The notes under the pieces are model-generated. The model was not told the DNA's origin, searched no databases, and worked only from the letters and a program-made list of their open reading frames with translations. DNA of 64,000 bases from Microbulbifer marinus. Lineage in GTDB: Bacteria; Pseudomonadota; Gammaproteobacteria; Pseudomonadales; Cellvibrionaceae. The stretch covers positions 62,001 to 126,000 of the forward strand of contig NZ_FNQO01000001.1 in the NCBI RefSeq assembly GCF_900107725.1, given 5' to 3'. Shown piece after piece: positions 16,925 through 25,061 of this stretch (the first letter of the stretch is position 1; each line of letters begins with the position of its first letter). Position numbers and translations under genes: made by a program.

Positions 16925-17685
16925 GTAAGCTGGCGCGATATACCCATTGGAGTCGTTGGCTGGTGCGGGTGCAGTGGTTGCTGCTGGCCGCCATTTTCTG
17001 TGCCGGGCTGGCCCTGCGACTGGAACTGGTGCACTTTCGCCCGGTATTCGAGGTCTTCAAGTTTGCCGGCCTGACGGCCCTCGGCGTGGCGCTGATCGGT
17101 ATGCTGGTATTCATCTGGGGGCTGGTGAAGCGACATCCGCAGAGCCGCTACAACGCACTCTGGGCGGTGATCCTGGGGCTGCTGCCGGTGGCCGTGCCGC
17201 TGCTGACCGTGGGGCGGAGCAATTTCGACGTGCCGCCCATTCACGATATCACCACCGATATGCAGAACCCGCCGGCCTACCAGGCGGTGCTGTCCCTGCG
17301 CGAGGAGGGCGACAACAGCCCCGAATACGACGGTGAGGAGGTGGCGAAACTGCAGCGCGAGGCGGATATCTACTCGGATATCATGCCGCTGCAGCTGGAG
17401 ATACCGGTGGCACGGGCCACCGAGCTATCCGCGAAGGTGGCCGAGGACCTGGGCTGGCGCGTCGTGGCGCTGGAGCCGCAACGGGGCCATCTGGAGGCCG
17501 TTGACCGGACCCCGCTGCTTGGTTTCAGTGACGACATAGTGGTGCGGGTGACGGAAGAAAATGGCGGCTCGCGGGTCGATATCCGCTCCAGTTCCCGGGT
17601 CGGGATCAGCGATCTGGGGGCGAATGCCGAGCGCATTCGCAGTTTTCTCAGCGAGCTGCAGGCGCGCGCGGCGGGGGTGGAGTAG
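16921..17685 (+). CDS. DUF1499 domain membrane protein
   Basis: A 254-residue protein. It has three predicted membrane segments in its first 100 residues (about 17-36, 47-68, 78-96), then a soluble domain beginning at the typical DUF1499 pattern IHDITTDMQNPPAYQAVL and ending DIRSSSRVGISDLGANAERIRSFL. The family's function is unknown. The start is GTG 16921 within the stop of msrB. The frame is open further upstream, but that part belongs to msrB in another frame. Confidence 0.88.
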   Translation: MSKLARYTHWSRWLVRVQWLLLAAIFCAGLALRLELVHFRPVFEVFKFAGLTALGVALIGMLVFIWGLVKRHPQSRYNALWAVILGLLPVAVPLLTVGRSNFDVPPIHDITTDMQNPPAYQAVLSLREEGDNSPEYDGEEVAKLQREADIYSDIMPLQLEIPVARATELSAKVAEDLGWRVVALEPQRGHLEAVDRTPLLGFSDDIVVRVTEENGGSRVDIRSSSRVGISDLGANAERIRSFLSELQARAAGVE

Positions 17686-17778
17686 GGCGCTGCCGCGGCT
17701 GGCGCCCGGCAAACCTGCGGATTCGGTAAGTGCCTGACTATAAAAGAAAAAAAACCAAAAAAAGTTTTGATGCGGGTG

Positions 17779-17807
17779 TTGACAGCCCCCCGGGTGCTAC
17801 ATAGAAT
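17779..17807 (+). promoter_or_regulatory. Strong sigma-70 promoter of the tRNA-Glu/Gly array
   Basis: Consensus -35 TTGACA (17779-17784), 17-base spacer, -10 TAGAAT (17802-17807), followed by a GC-rich discriminator gcgcccc. The GC discriminator is typical of stringently controlled stable-RNA promoters. The first tRNA starts 62 bases downstream. Confidence 0.85.
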
Positions 17808-17869
17808 GCGCCCCACTTCTGACGCAGAGCGGATCTTTAAGACGCCACGCAGACAGAGGTAAGTCCGGG

Positions 17870-17945
17870 GTCCCCTTCGTCTAGAGGCCTAGGACACCGC
17901 CCTTTCACGGCGGTAACAGGGGTTCGACTCCCCTAGGGGACGCCA
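17870..17945 (+). tRNA. tRNA-Glu (anticodon TTC), copy 1
   Basis: A 76-base cloverleaf. Acceptor GTCCCCT pairs with AGGGGAC, the discriminator is G, and CCA is encoded. The anticodon stem is CCGCC/GGCGG with loop CTTTCAC, giving anticodon TTC. First of a Glu-Gly-Glu-Gly array. Confidence 0.97.
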
Positions 17946-17947
17946 CT

Positions 17948-18023
17948 GCGGGAATAGCTCAGTTGGTAGAGCGCAACCTTGCCAAGGTTGAGGTCGCCGG
18001 TTCGAACCCGGTTTCCCGCTCCA
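17948..18023 (+). tRNA. tRNA-Gly (anticodon GCC), copy 1
   Basis: A 76-base cloverleaf starting GCGGGAA with encoded CCA. The anticodon stem is CAACC/GGTTG with loop TTGCCAA, giving anticodon GCC. It begins two bases after tRNA-Glu copy 1. Confidence 0.97.
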
Positions 18024-18146
18024 GTTTTCTACTCCTTGTAGAGCGATGCCTAGATCGCACTGTATGGAGTCGCTAACGGAATTTCCGCTAGCATTGCCAC
18101 AGACAGTGTGGCAGCATTCGATCCCCGGATCGGAAGCAAGTTTTCT

Positions 18147-18222
18147 GTCCCCATCGTCTAGAGGCCTAGGACACCGCCCTTTCACGGCGGTAACAGGGGT
18201 TCGACTCCCCTTGGGGATGCCA
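18147..18222 (+). tRNA. tRNA-Glu (anticodon TTC), copy 2, variant acceptor end
   Basis: Identical to copy 1 apart from the acceptor stem. Here GTCCCCA pairs with TGGGGAT, so the first pair is G1:U72 instead of G1:C72, while pair 7 is compensated (A7:U66). Anticodon TTC and encoded CCA are kept. Confidence 0.95.
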
Positions 18223-18226
18223 ATAT

Positions 18227-18251
18227 GGCCCGGCAGCAATGCTGCCGGGCC
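18227..18251 (+). other. Spacer hairpin between tRNA-Glu and tRNA-Gly copies 2
   Basis: A perfect 11-bp stem, ggcccggcagc with gctgccgggcc, and a three-base loop. No T-run follows, so it is not an obvious terminator. It may guide processing or insulate the two tRNAs. Confidence 0.7.
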
Positions 18252-18261
18252 AACCCAAAAC

Positions 18262-18337
18262 GCGGGAATAGCTCAGTTGGTAGAGCGCAACCTTGCCAAG
18301 GTTGAGGTCGCCGGTTCGAACCCGGTTTCCCGCTCCA
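18262..18337 (+). tRNA. tRNA-Gly (anticodon GCC), copy 2
   Basis: The sequence matches tRNA-Gly copy 1 over all 76 bases, including encoded CCA. Last gene of the array, with a terminator nine bases later. Confidence 0.97.
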
Positions 18338-18346
18338 AATAAAAAA

Positions 18347-18372
18347 GCCGCTCGATTGAGCGGCTTTTTTAT
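18347..18372 (+). terminator. Terminator of the tRNA array
   Basis: Stem gccgctc/gagcggc with a short loop attga-type centre, flanked by an A-run before and a T-run after. Probably works in both directions. Confidence 0.92.
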
Positions 18373-18497
18373 TTCTCCTTCCTTATTTTCCCTGTTGAGC
18401 ACGCCTCCTGTGTGAACCGCTGGTCGGGCGATTGAGAGCGGTGCCTATACTTACTGCCGGAAACGCGACCCGCCGGGACGCGCGAAGGAGAGTGATA

Positions 18498-19868
18498 GTG
18501 ACTGCATACAGGGATGTCTTGGCGTTCGTCGCCCGACTGCTGCTCGGCTGCTTGTTGCTGCTGTGTGCCGCCTGTTCAGCTGTGCCCCCGCAACCGGAAC
18601 CGCTGCAGCGGTGGTCGCCGGAGCGAAATGCGCAGGTCCGCGAAATGATGACCGGCGAACGCTCGAAAGAGATCGCTGTGCTGCTGGCGTTTTCGGGCGG
18701 TGGCACGCGGGCCGCGGCGCTGTCGTACGGGGTACTCAAGGAATTGAACCGCACCCGCATCCCTACTGCTCACGGAAACCGTTCGCTGCTGCAGGAAGTC
18801 GACATGATTTCCTCTGTGTCGGGCGGCAGCTTCACCGCTGCCTATTACGGCCTTTACGGCGAGAGAATTTTTGAGGATTTCGAGCAGCGTTTCCTGCGCC
18901 AGGATGTGCAGGGGGCACTTGTTAGCAGGGCGCTGAGCCCGGCCAATTGGCGCAGGCTGGGCAGCCCGCGGTACGGGCGCGCGGATCTCGCGGCCGAGTA
19001 TTACGACGAGATACTTTTCGATGGCGCCCCCCTGTCCGCATTACAGCGACCCGGCGCGCCCTGGGTCGTCATCAATGCGACCGACCTGGTGAGCGGTGTG
19101 CGAATGCCGTTCGTGCAGGAGATGTTCGATCTGTTTTGTATCGACCTGAACAGCTATCCGCTGTCCCGTGCGGTCACTGCCTCTTCAGCAGTCCCGCTGA
19201 TCTTTTCCCCGGTCGCGGTGCAAAGCTATGCCGGCACCTGTGGATTTGAGGAGCCGGCCTGGGTTGCGGCTGCGCTGCAGGAAGACAAAATCACTTCAGA
19301 AAAAATCGTCGCGCGCAGCGTGCGCGAATACCTCGAGCGGGATAGGCGGCCCTGGCTGCACCTGGTGGATGGAGGCATATCCGACAACCTGGGATTACGC
19401 AGCTACTACCGCACACTGACGATCACCGAAAAGGCGGGGCCTTCCTCTCACCTGCTGCCACATCTCGACGCCCGGCACGTGCTGGTTGTGCTGGTCAATG
19501 CTCACTCCCACCCGCACCGTGACTGGGCGCTGGTACAGAAACCGCCGCCGCTGTTCGAGGTTGCCGGCAGTGTCAGCGGCAGCCAGATCGTCCGCTACAG
19601 CGAGGACACTGTCCTGCTTACCCGCCAGACCTTCGAGAACTGGGTTGATGAAAATTCCACCCCCGAGCGCCCGTTGACGTTTAACTTTGTCGAGGTGGGT
19701 TTTGACCGGGTGAAAGAACCCCTGGAGCGGGAGTACCTCAACAGTATCGGCACCACCTTCAGGCTCACCGATACCGAGGTTGACCGTTTGATCGCCGCCG
19801 GGCAGGAGGTATTGGCGCAGTCGCAGGAATATCGGGATTTCGTGCGCATCGTTGGCGGTTCTGAGTGA
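18498..19868 (+). CDS. Patatin-like phospholipase lipoprotein
   Basis: A 456-residue predicted lipoprotein. GTG 18498 is chosen because AAGGAG lies seven bases upstream, and it places a hydrophobic segment ending in lipobox CAAC at about residue 26. The patatin fold shows the oxyanion loop FSGGGTRAAA, the nucleophile Ser in ISSVSGGSFTAAYYG, and the catalytic Asp in LVDGGISDN. Such enzymes hydrolyse acyl chains from lipids. Lipidation suggests it acts at the inner face of the outer membrane or the cell surface. It is preceded by a terminator and stands alone. Confidence 0.88.
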   Translation: MTAYRDVLAFVARLLLGCLLLLCAACSAVPPQPEPLQRWSPERNAQVREMMTGERSKEIAVLLAFSGGGTRAAALSYGVLKELNRTRIPTAHGNRSLLQEVDMISSVSGGSFTAAYYGLYGERIFEDFEQRFLRQDVQGALVSRALSPANWRRLGSPRYGRADLAAEYYDEILFDGAPLSALQRPGAPWVVINATDLVSGVRMPFVQEMFDLFCIDLNSYPLSRAVTASSAVPLIFSPVAVQSYAGTCGFEEPAWVAAALQEDKITSEKIVARSVREYLERDRRPWLHLVDGGISDNLGLRSYYRTLTITEKAGPSSHLLPHLDARHVLVVLVNAHSHPHRDWALVQKPPPLFEVAGSVSGSQIVRYSEDTVLLTRQTFENWVDENSTPERPLTFNFVEVGFDRVKEPLEREYLNSIGTTFRLTDTEVDRLIAAGQEVLAQSQEYRDFVRIVGGSE

Positions 19869-20027
19869 CGCCTTGCCCGGCCAGCGGTCCGCTGCGGCCT
19901 GACCCGCCGTTCAGTATGCGGCCGCCGGTCGCGGCATTGACACTGGCGGAATATCCTCAATTTTTATCCGGTTGCAAAGTGCGCAGTAAGCGCGTTGAAT
20001 ATGCGCCCTCGCATCCAGGAGGAAGTG

Positions 20028-20963
20028 ATGACCGCAGCGCTTTCCATTCGCAACCTGCAGAAAACCTATGACAACGGCTTCGAGGCCCTGAAGGGCATCA
20101 GCTTCGATGTGCAGCCGGGGGATTTCTTCGCCTTGCTCGGCCCCAATGGTGCCGGCAAGTCCACCACCATCGGCATTATCTGTTCACTGGTGCGCAAGAC
20201 TGGCGGCAGTGTGTCGATTTTCGGTATCGATATCGACAAGGATTTCCCCGCGGCCAAGCAGATGCTCGGCGTGGTACCGCAGGAATTCAATTTCAGCCAG
20301 TTCGAGAAGGTCTACGACATCGTCTGCACCCAGGGCGGCTTCTACGGCATGTCGCGCAAGCTGGCGGAAGAGCGTACCGAGAAGTACCTGAAACAGCTGG
20401 GACTGTGGGACAAGCGCAGCACCCAGGCGCGCATGCTGTCCGGCGGCATGAAACGGCGGCTGATGATTGCCCGCGCGCTGATCCACGAGCCGCAACTGTT
20501 GATCCTCGACGAGCCCACCGCCGGCGTCGATATCGAGCTGCGCCGCTCCATGTGGACCTTTCTCGAGGAGATCAACCGGCAGGGCACTACGATCATCCTC
20601 ACGACCCACTACCTCGAGGAGGCGGAGAGCCTGTGCCGCAATATCGCCATCATCGACAAGGGCGATATCGTCGAGAACACCTCGATCAAATCCCTGCTGA
20701 AAACCCTGAATCGGGAAACCTTTATTCTCGATTCGAGTGATGGCCTGACCGAGTGCCCGGATCTCGGCGGTTACGACGGCAGGCTGCTCGATGAGCACAG
20801 CCTGGAAGTCACGATCGAGAAAGGGCAGTCGCTGACCCAGCTGTTCGCCTCGTTGACGGAGCAGGGCGTGACCATTACCAGTATGCGCAACCGCGCGAAC
20901 CGGCTGGAAGAGCTGTTCGTATCACTGCTGGCGGAAGACCGACAGCGGGAGGGCGACAAGTGA
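20028..20963 (+). CDS. ABC-2 type exporter ATP-binding protein (YadG-like)
   Basis: A 311-residue ATPase. Walker A GPNGAGKST at about residues 42-50, Q-loop VVPQEF, signature LSGGMKRRL, Walker B LLILDEPTAGVD and H-loop TTHYLEEAE are all present. The start at 20028 follows AGGAGGA at good spacing. A frame extension to 19995 lacks a site. The next gene, encoding the permease, overlaps by four bases, so the two form one ABC-2 exporter. The layout matches E. coli yadG-yadH, whose substrate is unknown. Confidence 0.93.
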   Translation: MTAALSIRNLQKTYDNGFEALKGISFDVQPGDFFALLGPNGAGKSTTIGIICSLVRKTGGSVSIFGIDIDKDFPAAKQMLGVVPQEFNFSQFEKVYDIVCTQGGFYGMSRKLAEERTEKYLKQLGLWDKRSTQARMLSGGMKRRLMIARALIHEPQLLILDEPTAGVDIELRRSMWTFLEEINRQGTTIILTTHYLEEAESLCRNIAIIDKGDIVENTSIKSLLKTLNRETFILDSSDGLTECPDLGGYDGRLLDEHSLEVTIEKGQSLTQLFASLTEQGVTITSMRNRANRLEELFVSLLAEDRQREGDK

Positions 20964-21733
20964 ACAGCAACGCAATCTGGACATCGTTCGCCACGATATT
21001 GCGGCGTGAAGTGCGCCGTTTCACCCGAATCTGGCCGCAGACACTGGTGCCGCCGGTGATCACCATGTCACTGTATTTCGTCATCTTCGGCTCACTGATC
21101 GGCAGCCGAATCGGCGAGATGGGTGGCTTTTCCTATATGGAGTTTGTCGTGCCCGGCCTGATCATGATGGCGGTGATCACCAATTCCTATTCCAACGTGG
21201 CATCCTCTTTTTACAGCGCCAAGTTTCAGCGCAACGTCGAGGAACTGTTGGTATCGCCAACACCCAACTGGGTGATCATGGCCGGCTATGTGTTGGGCGG
21301 AGTTTCCCGCGGCCTGATAGTGGGGCTGGTAGTCACCCTGATCGCGCTGTTCTTCACCGACTTGAAGGTGCAGCATGTGGGCCTGACGGTCTCCATCGTA
21401 TTCCTGGCCGCGGTGCTCTTTTCCCTGGCTGGCTTTATCAATGCGATCTTCGCCAACAGCTTCGACGATATTTCCATAATTCCGACCTTTGTACTGACGC
21501 CGCTGACCTATCTGGGCGGGGTGTTTTACTCCATCGAGCTGCTATCGCCTTTCTGGCAGGGGCTGTCCAAGCTGAACCCGGTTCTGTACATGGTGAATGC
21601 GTTCCGCTACGGGGTGCTGGGGGTTTCGGATATCAATGTGGCCTGGGCTTTTGTTGGCGTGCTGGTGTTTGTCGCATTATTGTTTGGCTGGGGTCTGCAC
21701 CTGATGACCCACGGCAAGCGCCTCAGACATTGA
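20960..21733 (+). CDS. ABC-2 type exporter permease (YadH-like)
   Basis: A 257-residue integral membrane protein with six predicted membrane segments, the first at about residues 27-47. It has the ABC-2 permease signature: FSYMEFVVPGLIMMAVITNSYSN split by loops, then FVLTPLTYLGGVFYSIELL and LNPVLYMVNAFRYGVLG. It starts at GTG 20960, overlapping the ATPase stop. Its own stop lies nine bases before queF, so the three genes are probably one transcript. Confidence 0.92.
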   Translation: MNSNAIWTSFATILRREVRRFTRIWPQTLVPPVITMSLYFVIFGSLIGSRIGEMGGFSYMEFVVPGLIMMAVITNSYSNVASSFYSAKFQRNVEELLVSPTPNWVIMAGYVLGGVSRGLIVGLVVTLIALFFTDLKVQHVGLTVSIVFLAAVLFSLAGFINAIFANSFDDISIIPTFVLTPLTYLGGVFYSIELLSPFWQGLSKLNPVLYMVNAFRYGVLGVSDINVAWAFVGVLVFVALLFGWGLHLMTHGKRLRH

Positions 21734-21741
21734 GATCGACT

Positions 21742-22572
21742 ATGACGAGAGAAGACTGGCAGGACCTGCCGCTCGGGCGGGAGACGCAATACGAATCCGC
21801 CTATAACCCCGCGCTGCTACACCCGATTCAGCGCTCGATTTCGCGCGCCCATCTGGGCTTGGAGGGCGATACGCTGCCATTTTGCGGCGAGGATGAGTGG
21901 TGGGGGTTCGAGCTCTCGTGGCTGAATCCGAAAGGCATGCCGCAGGTGGCGGTGGCCCGTTTCACCTTTCCGGCCGCGAGCCCGCATATGGTGGAATCCA
22001 AGTCGCTCAAGCTGTACCTGAATTCCTTCAACCAGACAGAGTTTGCGTCCTGGGACGCGGTGCGCGAAACCCTGATCAAGGATCTGAGCGCAGCCGCCGG
22101 CGCCGAAGTAGCCGTCACCTTGTTCGAGGTGGAAGACCCCGCGCTGGCGATTGCGAAGCCCGAGGGCGATTGTCTCGATCGGCTGGATATCGCGATCGAT
22201 CAGTACCAGCCGGACGCCGCGCTGTTGGCGCTGGCCGATTCCGGTGAGCGCGTCAACGAAACCCTATATAGCCATCTGCTGCGCAGCAACTGCCCGGTTA
22301 CCGGTCAGCCCGACTGGGCGACCGTGTGTGTGGAATACAAGGGGCCGGCAATAAAACGCGAGGCACTGCTCGCCTACATAGTGTCCTTCCGCGATCATCA
22401 GGACTTCCATGAACACTGTGTCGAGCGCATCTTCTGCGATCTGCAGCAGCTGGCGAAGTTCGATGAGCTGACCGTCTGCGCCCGTTACACGCGCCGCGGC
22501 GGCCTCGACATCAACCCGCTGCGCAGCACGTTGCAGAACAAGAAACTGCCGCCGCGCTTTGCGCGTCAGTGA
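21742..22572 (+). CDS. queF: NADPH-dependent 7-cyano-7-deazaguanine reductase QueF, long type
   Basis: QueF reduces preQ0 to preQ1 in queuosine synthesis for tRNA. The 276-residue protein is the long two-domain (T-fold) form seen in E. coli (282). The QueF motif is visible as ESKSLKLYLNSFNQTEF, the catalytic Cys as RSNCPVTGQPDW, and VSFRDHQDFHEHCVERIF carries the substrate Glu. ATG 21742 is used; a TTG at 21730 overlapping the permease stop is an alternative. Other queuosine genes are not nearby. Confidence 0.95.
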   Translation: MTREDWQDLPLGRETQYESAYNPALLHPIQRSISRAHLGLEGDTLPFCGEDEWWGFELSWLNPKGMPQVAVARFTFPAASPHMVESKSLKLYLNSFNQTEFASWDAVRETLIKDLSAAAGAEVAVTLFEVEDPALAIAKPEGDCLDRLDIAIDQYQPDAALLALADSGERVNETLYSHLLRSNCPVTGQPDWATVCVEYKGPAIKREALLAYIVSFRDHQDFHEHCVERIFCDLQQLAKFDELTVCARYTRRGGLDINPLRSTLQNKKLPPRFARQ

Positions 22573-22843
22573 ATCTCCCCGCCCCCTGTTGCCGTCGCGG
22601 CAGGGGCGCCAGTAACGCCATTGCCGAATATGCATCGTCTCTGGCGAGCGACCCCGCGCGCTGTCTGAGCAACCCTCGCCGAAACCTGCCTCTCACGTCT
22701 GCAGACTAAGAAATCGCGTTTCCGAATCGCCACCTGTTTCGACCATGGGAGGGAGTCTGGATTTGTCTATCTGGTCCCATGATGGCGACGATGGTCTTTA
22801 ATGAGGGTGTCGGTACAGGGTTCTGGATAACCGGGAGGTGCAT

Positions 22844-23365
22844 ATGAGAGATGCGGGTTTCGGCGGCAAGGCGATGACCACACTCGGCATCCTGACGATC
22901 ATTCTCGGCGTGGTGGCGTTGATGGCGCCGAGTATTACCGGCCTTTCCATCGCCGTGTTTATCGGCGCGCTGGTGCTGGTCGGCGGCATATTCCGCCTGA
23001 TCTGGTCGTTTCGCGCCGGCAGCTTTGGCCGGGGACTGGTGAGTATTGCACTCGGTGTGTTGACGGTCCTGGCCGGTGTCATCATGTTGAGCAATCCGCT
23101 GTTGGCGGCGGGAATGCTCACCGTACTGCTGGCAATCTATTTCATTGTCGACGGGATCGCCGAAGTGTTGACCGGGTTCGGATCCAGCCCGGAATCCGGC
23201 AGGGGCTGGTTGATACTGGGCGGTATGGTGTCGATCCTGCTTGGGGTCATCCTGTGGGCACAGTATCCGCTGTCCGGTGACTGGGCATTGGGAATCCTGT
23301 TCGGTATCAAGCTTGTCTTTATCGGCTTGATCATCGTTTCCGGAGCCAGGGCGGTCAGGGTTTAG
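22844..23365 (+). CDS. HdeD/DUF308 family membrane protein
   Basis: A 173-residue protein made of six evenly spaced hydrophobic segments with short loops. It carries the DUF308 pattern: GILTIILGVVALMAP, FIGALVLVGGIFRLIWSF, LGVLTVLAGVIMLSNP and YFIVDGIAEVLTGF. E. coli HdeD is linked to acid resistance, but most members are uncharacterised. GGGAGG is well placed before ATG 22844. An HdeA-like gene lies 20 kb away in this window, not adjacent. Confidence 0.88.
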   Translation: MRDAGFGGKAMTTLGILTIILGVVALMAPSITGLSIAVFIGALVLVGGIFRLIWSFRAGSFGRGLVSIALGVLTVLAGVIMLSNPLLAAGMLTVLLAIYFIVDGIAEVLTGFGSSPESGRGWLILGGMVSILLGVILWAQYPLSGDWALGILFGIKLVFIGLIIVSGARAVRV

Positions 23366-23479
23366 ATCTGGACGTGAGCCGCAAGCGGACAACGCCGGCT
23401 CGCCCTGCCGCGCGCGACATAACCGATCCCGTCTATCCGGCGCGCTGTCAGTACAGAGGTTGCCGATAGCGCTCCTGCC

Positions 23480-24922
23480 ATGATGATTCAATGGACTCTG
23501 CGATTTATTCTCCACTGCCTCATCGGCGTACTGCTGACGCTGTTGGTCGTCTTCGCGATCTATATCGACCGCCTGCCAGATCTGCATGTCTGGCACACGG
23601 CAGATCTGGATGAGGAATTTACCGAAGACTCCCCAGTTGCGACCTTTGCAGAGTATCTGGCGCTGGAACAGCGGCTGTTCGCCCAGCTGGATGAAGAGGT
23701 CTACCAGAAGACAGAACCGGCGGGGCTGGACAGTCTCAACCGCTATCGGCGCGGCAGCCTGGCCGACCCCGCACGCTGGCCGACCAACTGGAATCGCAGC
23801 TATCTGCTCGAAGCCGAAAATCCGCGCTTCATGGTATTGTTGCTGCACGGCCTGACCGACGCGCCCTACAGCCTGCGGCATATGGGGCGGCGACTGCACG
23901 AGTCGGGCGCCACGGTGTTGGGATTGCGTATCCCCGGCCACGGTACGGCGCCGTCCGGGCTGGTCGGCGTTCGCTGGCAAGACATGACGGCAGCGGTTCG
24001 CTTGGCAATGCGACACCTGGCGGAGCTGGGAGATGGCCGGCCGATTCATATCGTCGGCTACTCAAACGGTGCCGCACTGGCGGTTCACTACGCGTTGGCG
24101 GCGCTGGATGAACCGCAATTGCCGCGGGTGCGCAGCCTGGTATTGCTTTCTCCTGAAATCGGTGTGGCACCGGCTGCGGCGCTGGCGGTCTGGCAGGCGC
24201 GTCTGGGCCGGTTGCTGGGGATTGAGAAGCTGCAGTGGAACAGTATCCACCTGCTCGAATACGAACCCTTCAAGTACGGCTCATTTGCGGTCAATGGCGG
24301 CGCTTTGACCCATGAACTTACCGTCGAAGTGAAGCGAAAGATCAAGGCCCTGTCTGCCGACAATGGGCTGGAGGCTATGCCGCCGATCCTGTCATTTTCT
24401 TCCGTCATCGACGCCACCGTAGAGGCGCCGGCGGTGGTCAACAATCTGTTCAACCTGTTGCCCGCCGGCGGCCATGAACTGGTGCTGTTCGATATCAACC
24501 GGCAGGCGCGCATCGAACATATCCTCAAGTGGAAACCAGACCGCATCATCGCCGCGCTGCGGGAGGTTCCCAGGCGGAATTACGCGCTGACGCTGGTCAC
24601 CAATGTCAGCGCGGACTCGCCGCAGCTGGTGGCTCGGCGCTGGCTGTCGGATAGTGACACTCCTGAAGAACAGAGTATCGGCCTGCAGTGGCCGCCGGAT
24701 ATTTATTCCCTGTCCCACGTGGCCCTGCCGTTTCCGCCCGCTGACAGCATCTACGGTGGTTATCCTGCCGCACCGGGCCCCGGCATACAGCTGGGAAATC
24801 TCGCGCTGCGCGGCGAGCGCAATGCACTGGTCATCAGCGCATCGACTCAGCTACGGCTGCGCTGGAATCCTTTCTATCCTTGGCTGGAAAATCGCGCGGT
24901 CGAATTCATTGAGTCAAACTGA
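23480..24922 (+). CDS. Membrane-anchored alpha/beta hydrolase
   Basis: A 480-residue protein. One N-terminal membrane segment (about 9-28) anchors a large, probably periplasmic, hydrolase domain. Motifs: VLLLHGLTDAPYSLRHMG, typical of serine hydrolases of the carboxylesterase type; GLRIPGHGTAPSGL; and the nucleophile elbow VGYSNGAALAVHYAL (Ser at about residue 196). The C-terminal ISASTQLRLRWNPFYPW could be another structural part. The catalytic acid and His are not clear by eye. Substrate unknown. No close partner: a 139-base gap separates it from the convergent cyclase. Confidence 0.8.
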   Translation: MMIQWTLRFILHCLIGVLLTLLVVFAIYIDRLPDLHVWHTADLDEEFTEDSPVATFAEYLALEQRLFAQLDEEVYQKTEPAGLDSLNRYRRGSLADPARWPTNWNRSYLLEAENPRFMVLLLHGLTDAPYSLRHMGRRLHESGATVLGLRIPGHGTAPSGLVGVRWQDMTAAVRLAMRHLAELGDGRPIHIVGYSNGAALAVHYALAALDEPQLPRVRSLVLLSPEIGVAPAAALAVWQARLGRLLGIEKLQWNSIHLLEYEPFKYGSFAVNGGALTHELTVEVKRKIKALSADNGLEAMPPILSFSSVIDATVEAPAVVNNLFNLLPAGGHELVLFDINRQARIEHILKWKPDRIIAALREVPRRNYALTLVTNVSADSPQLVARRWLSDSDTPEEQSIGLQWPPDIYSLSHVALPFPPADSIYGGYPAAPGPGIQLGNLALRGERNALVISASTQLRLRWNPFYPWLENRAVEFIESN

Positions 24923-25061
24923 AATTTAGCTCACCGATACTTTCCATCTTGGCAGTGGAGGTCGGTAACATTTTGAGATTGAATGGGGGCAGCCGAATGT
25001 GCCGCGAGCTTGCTGGGGCCGGGCTGCTCTGAAATGATGGATTCGGGCTCGTAAAGCCCGG

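Noticed and set aside
22706-24049. Minus-strand 447-codon open frame across the HdeD-like and hydrolase genes
   Set aside because: Shadow of two real genes; composition is Gln/Asp/His-rich and has no domain.
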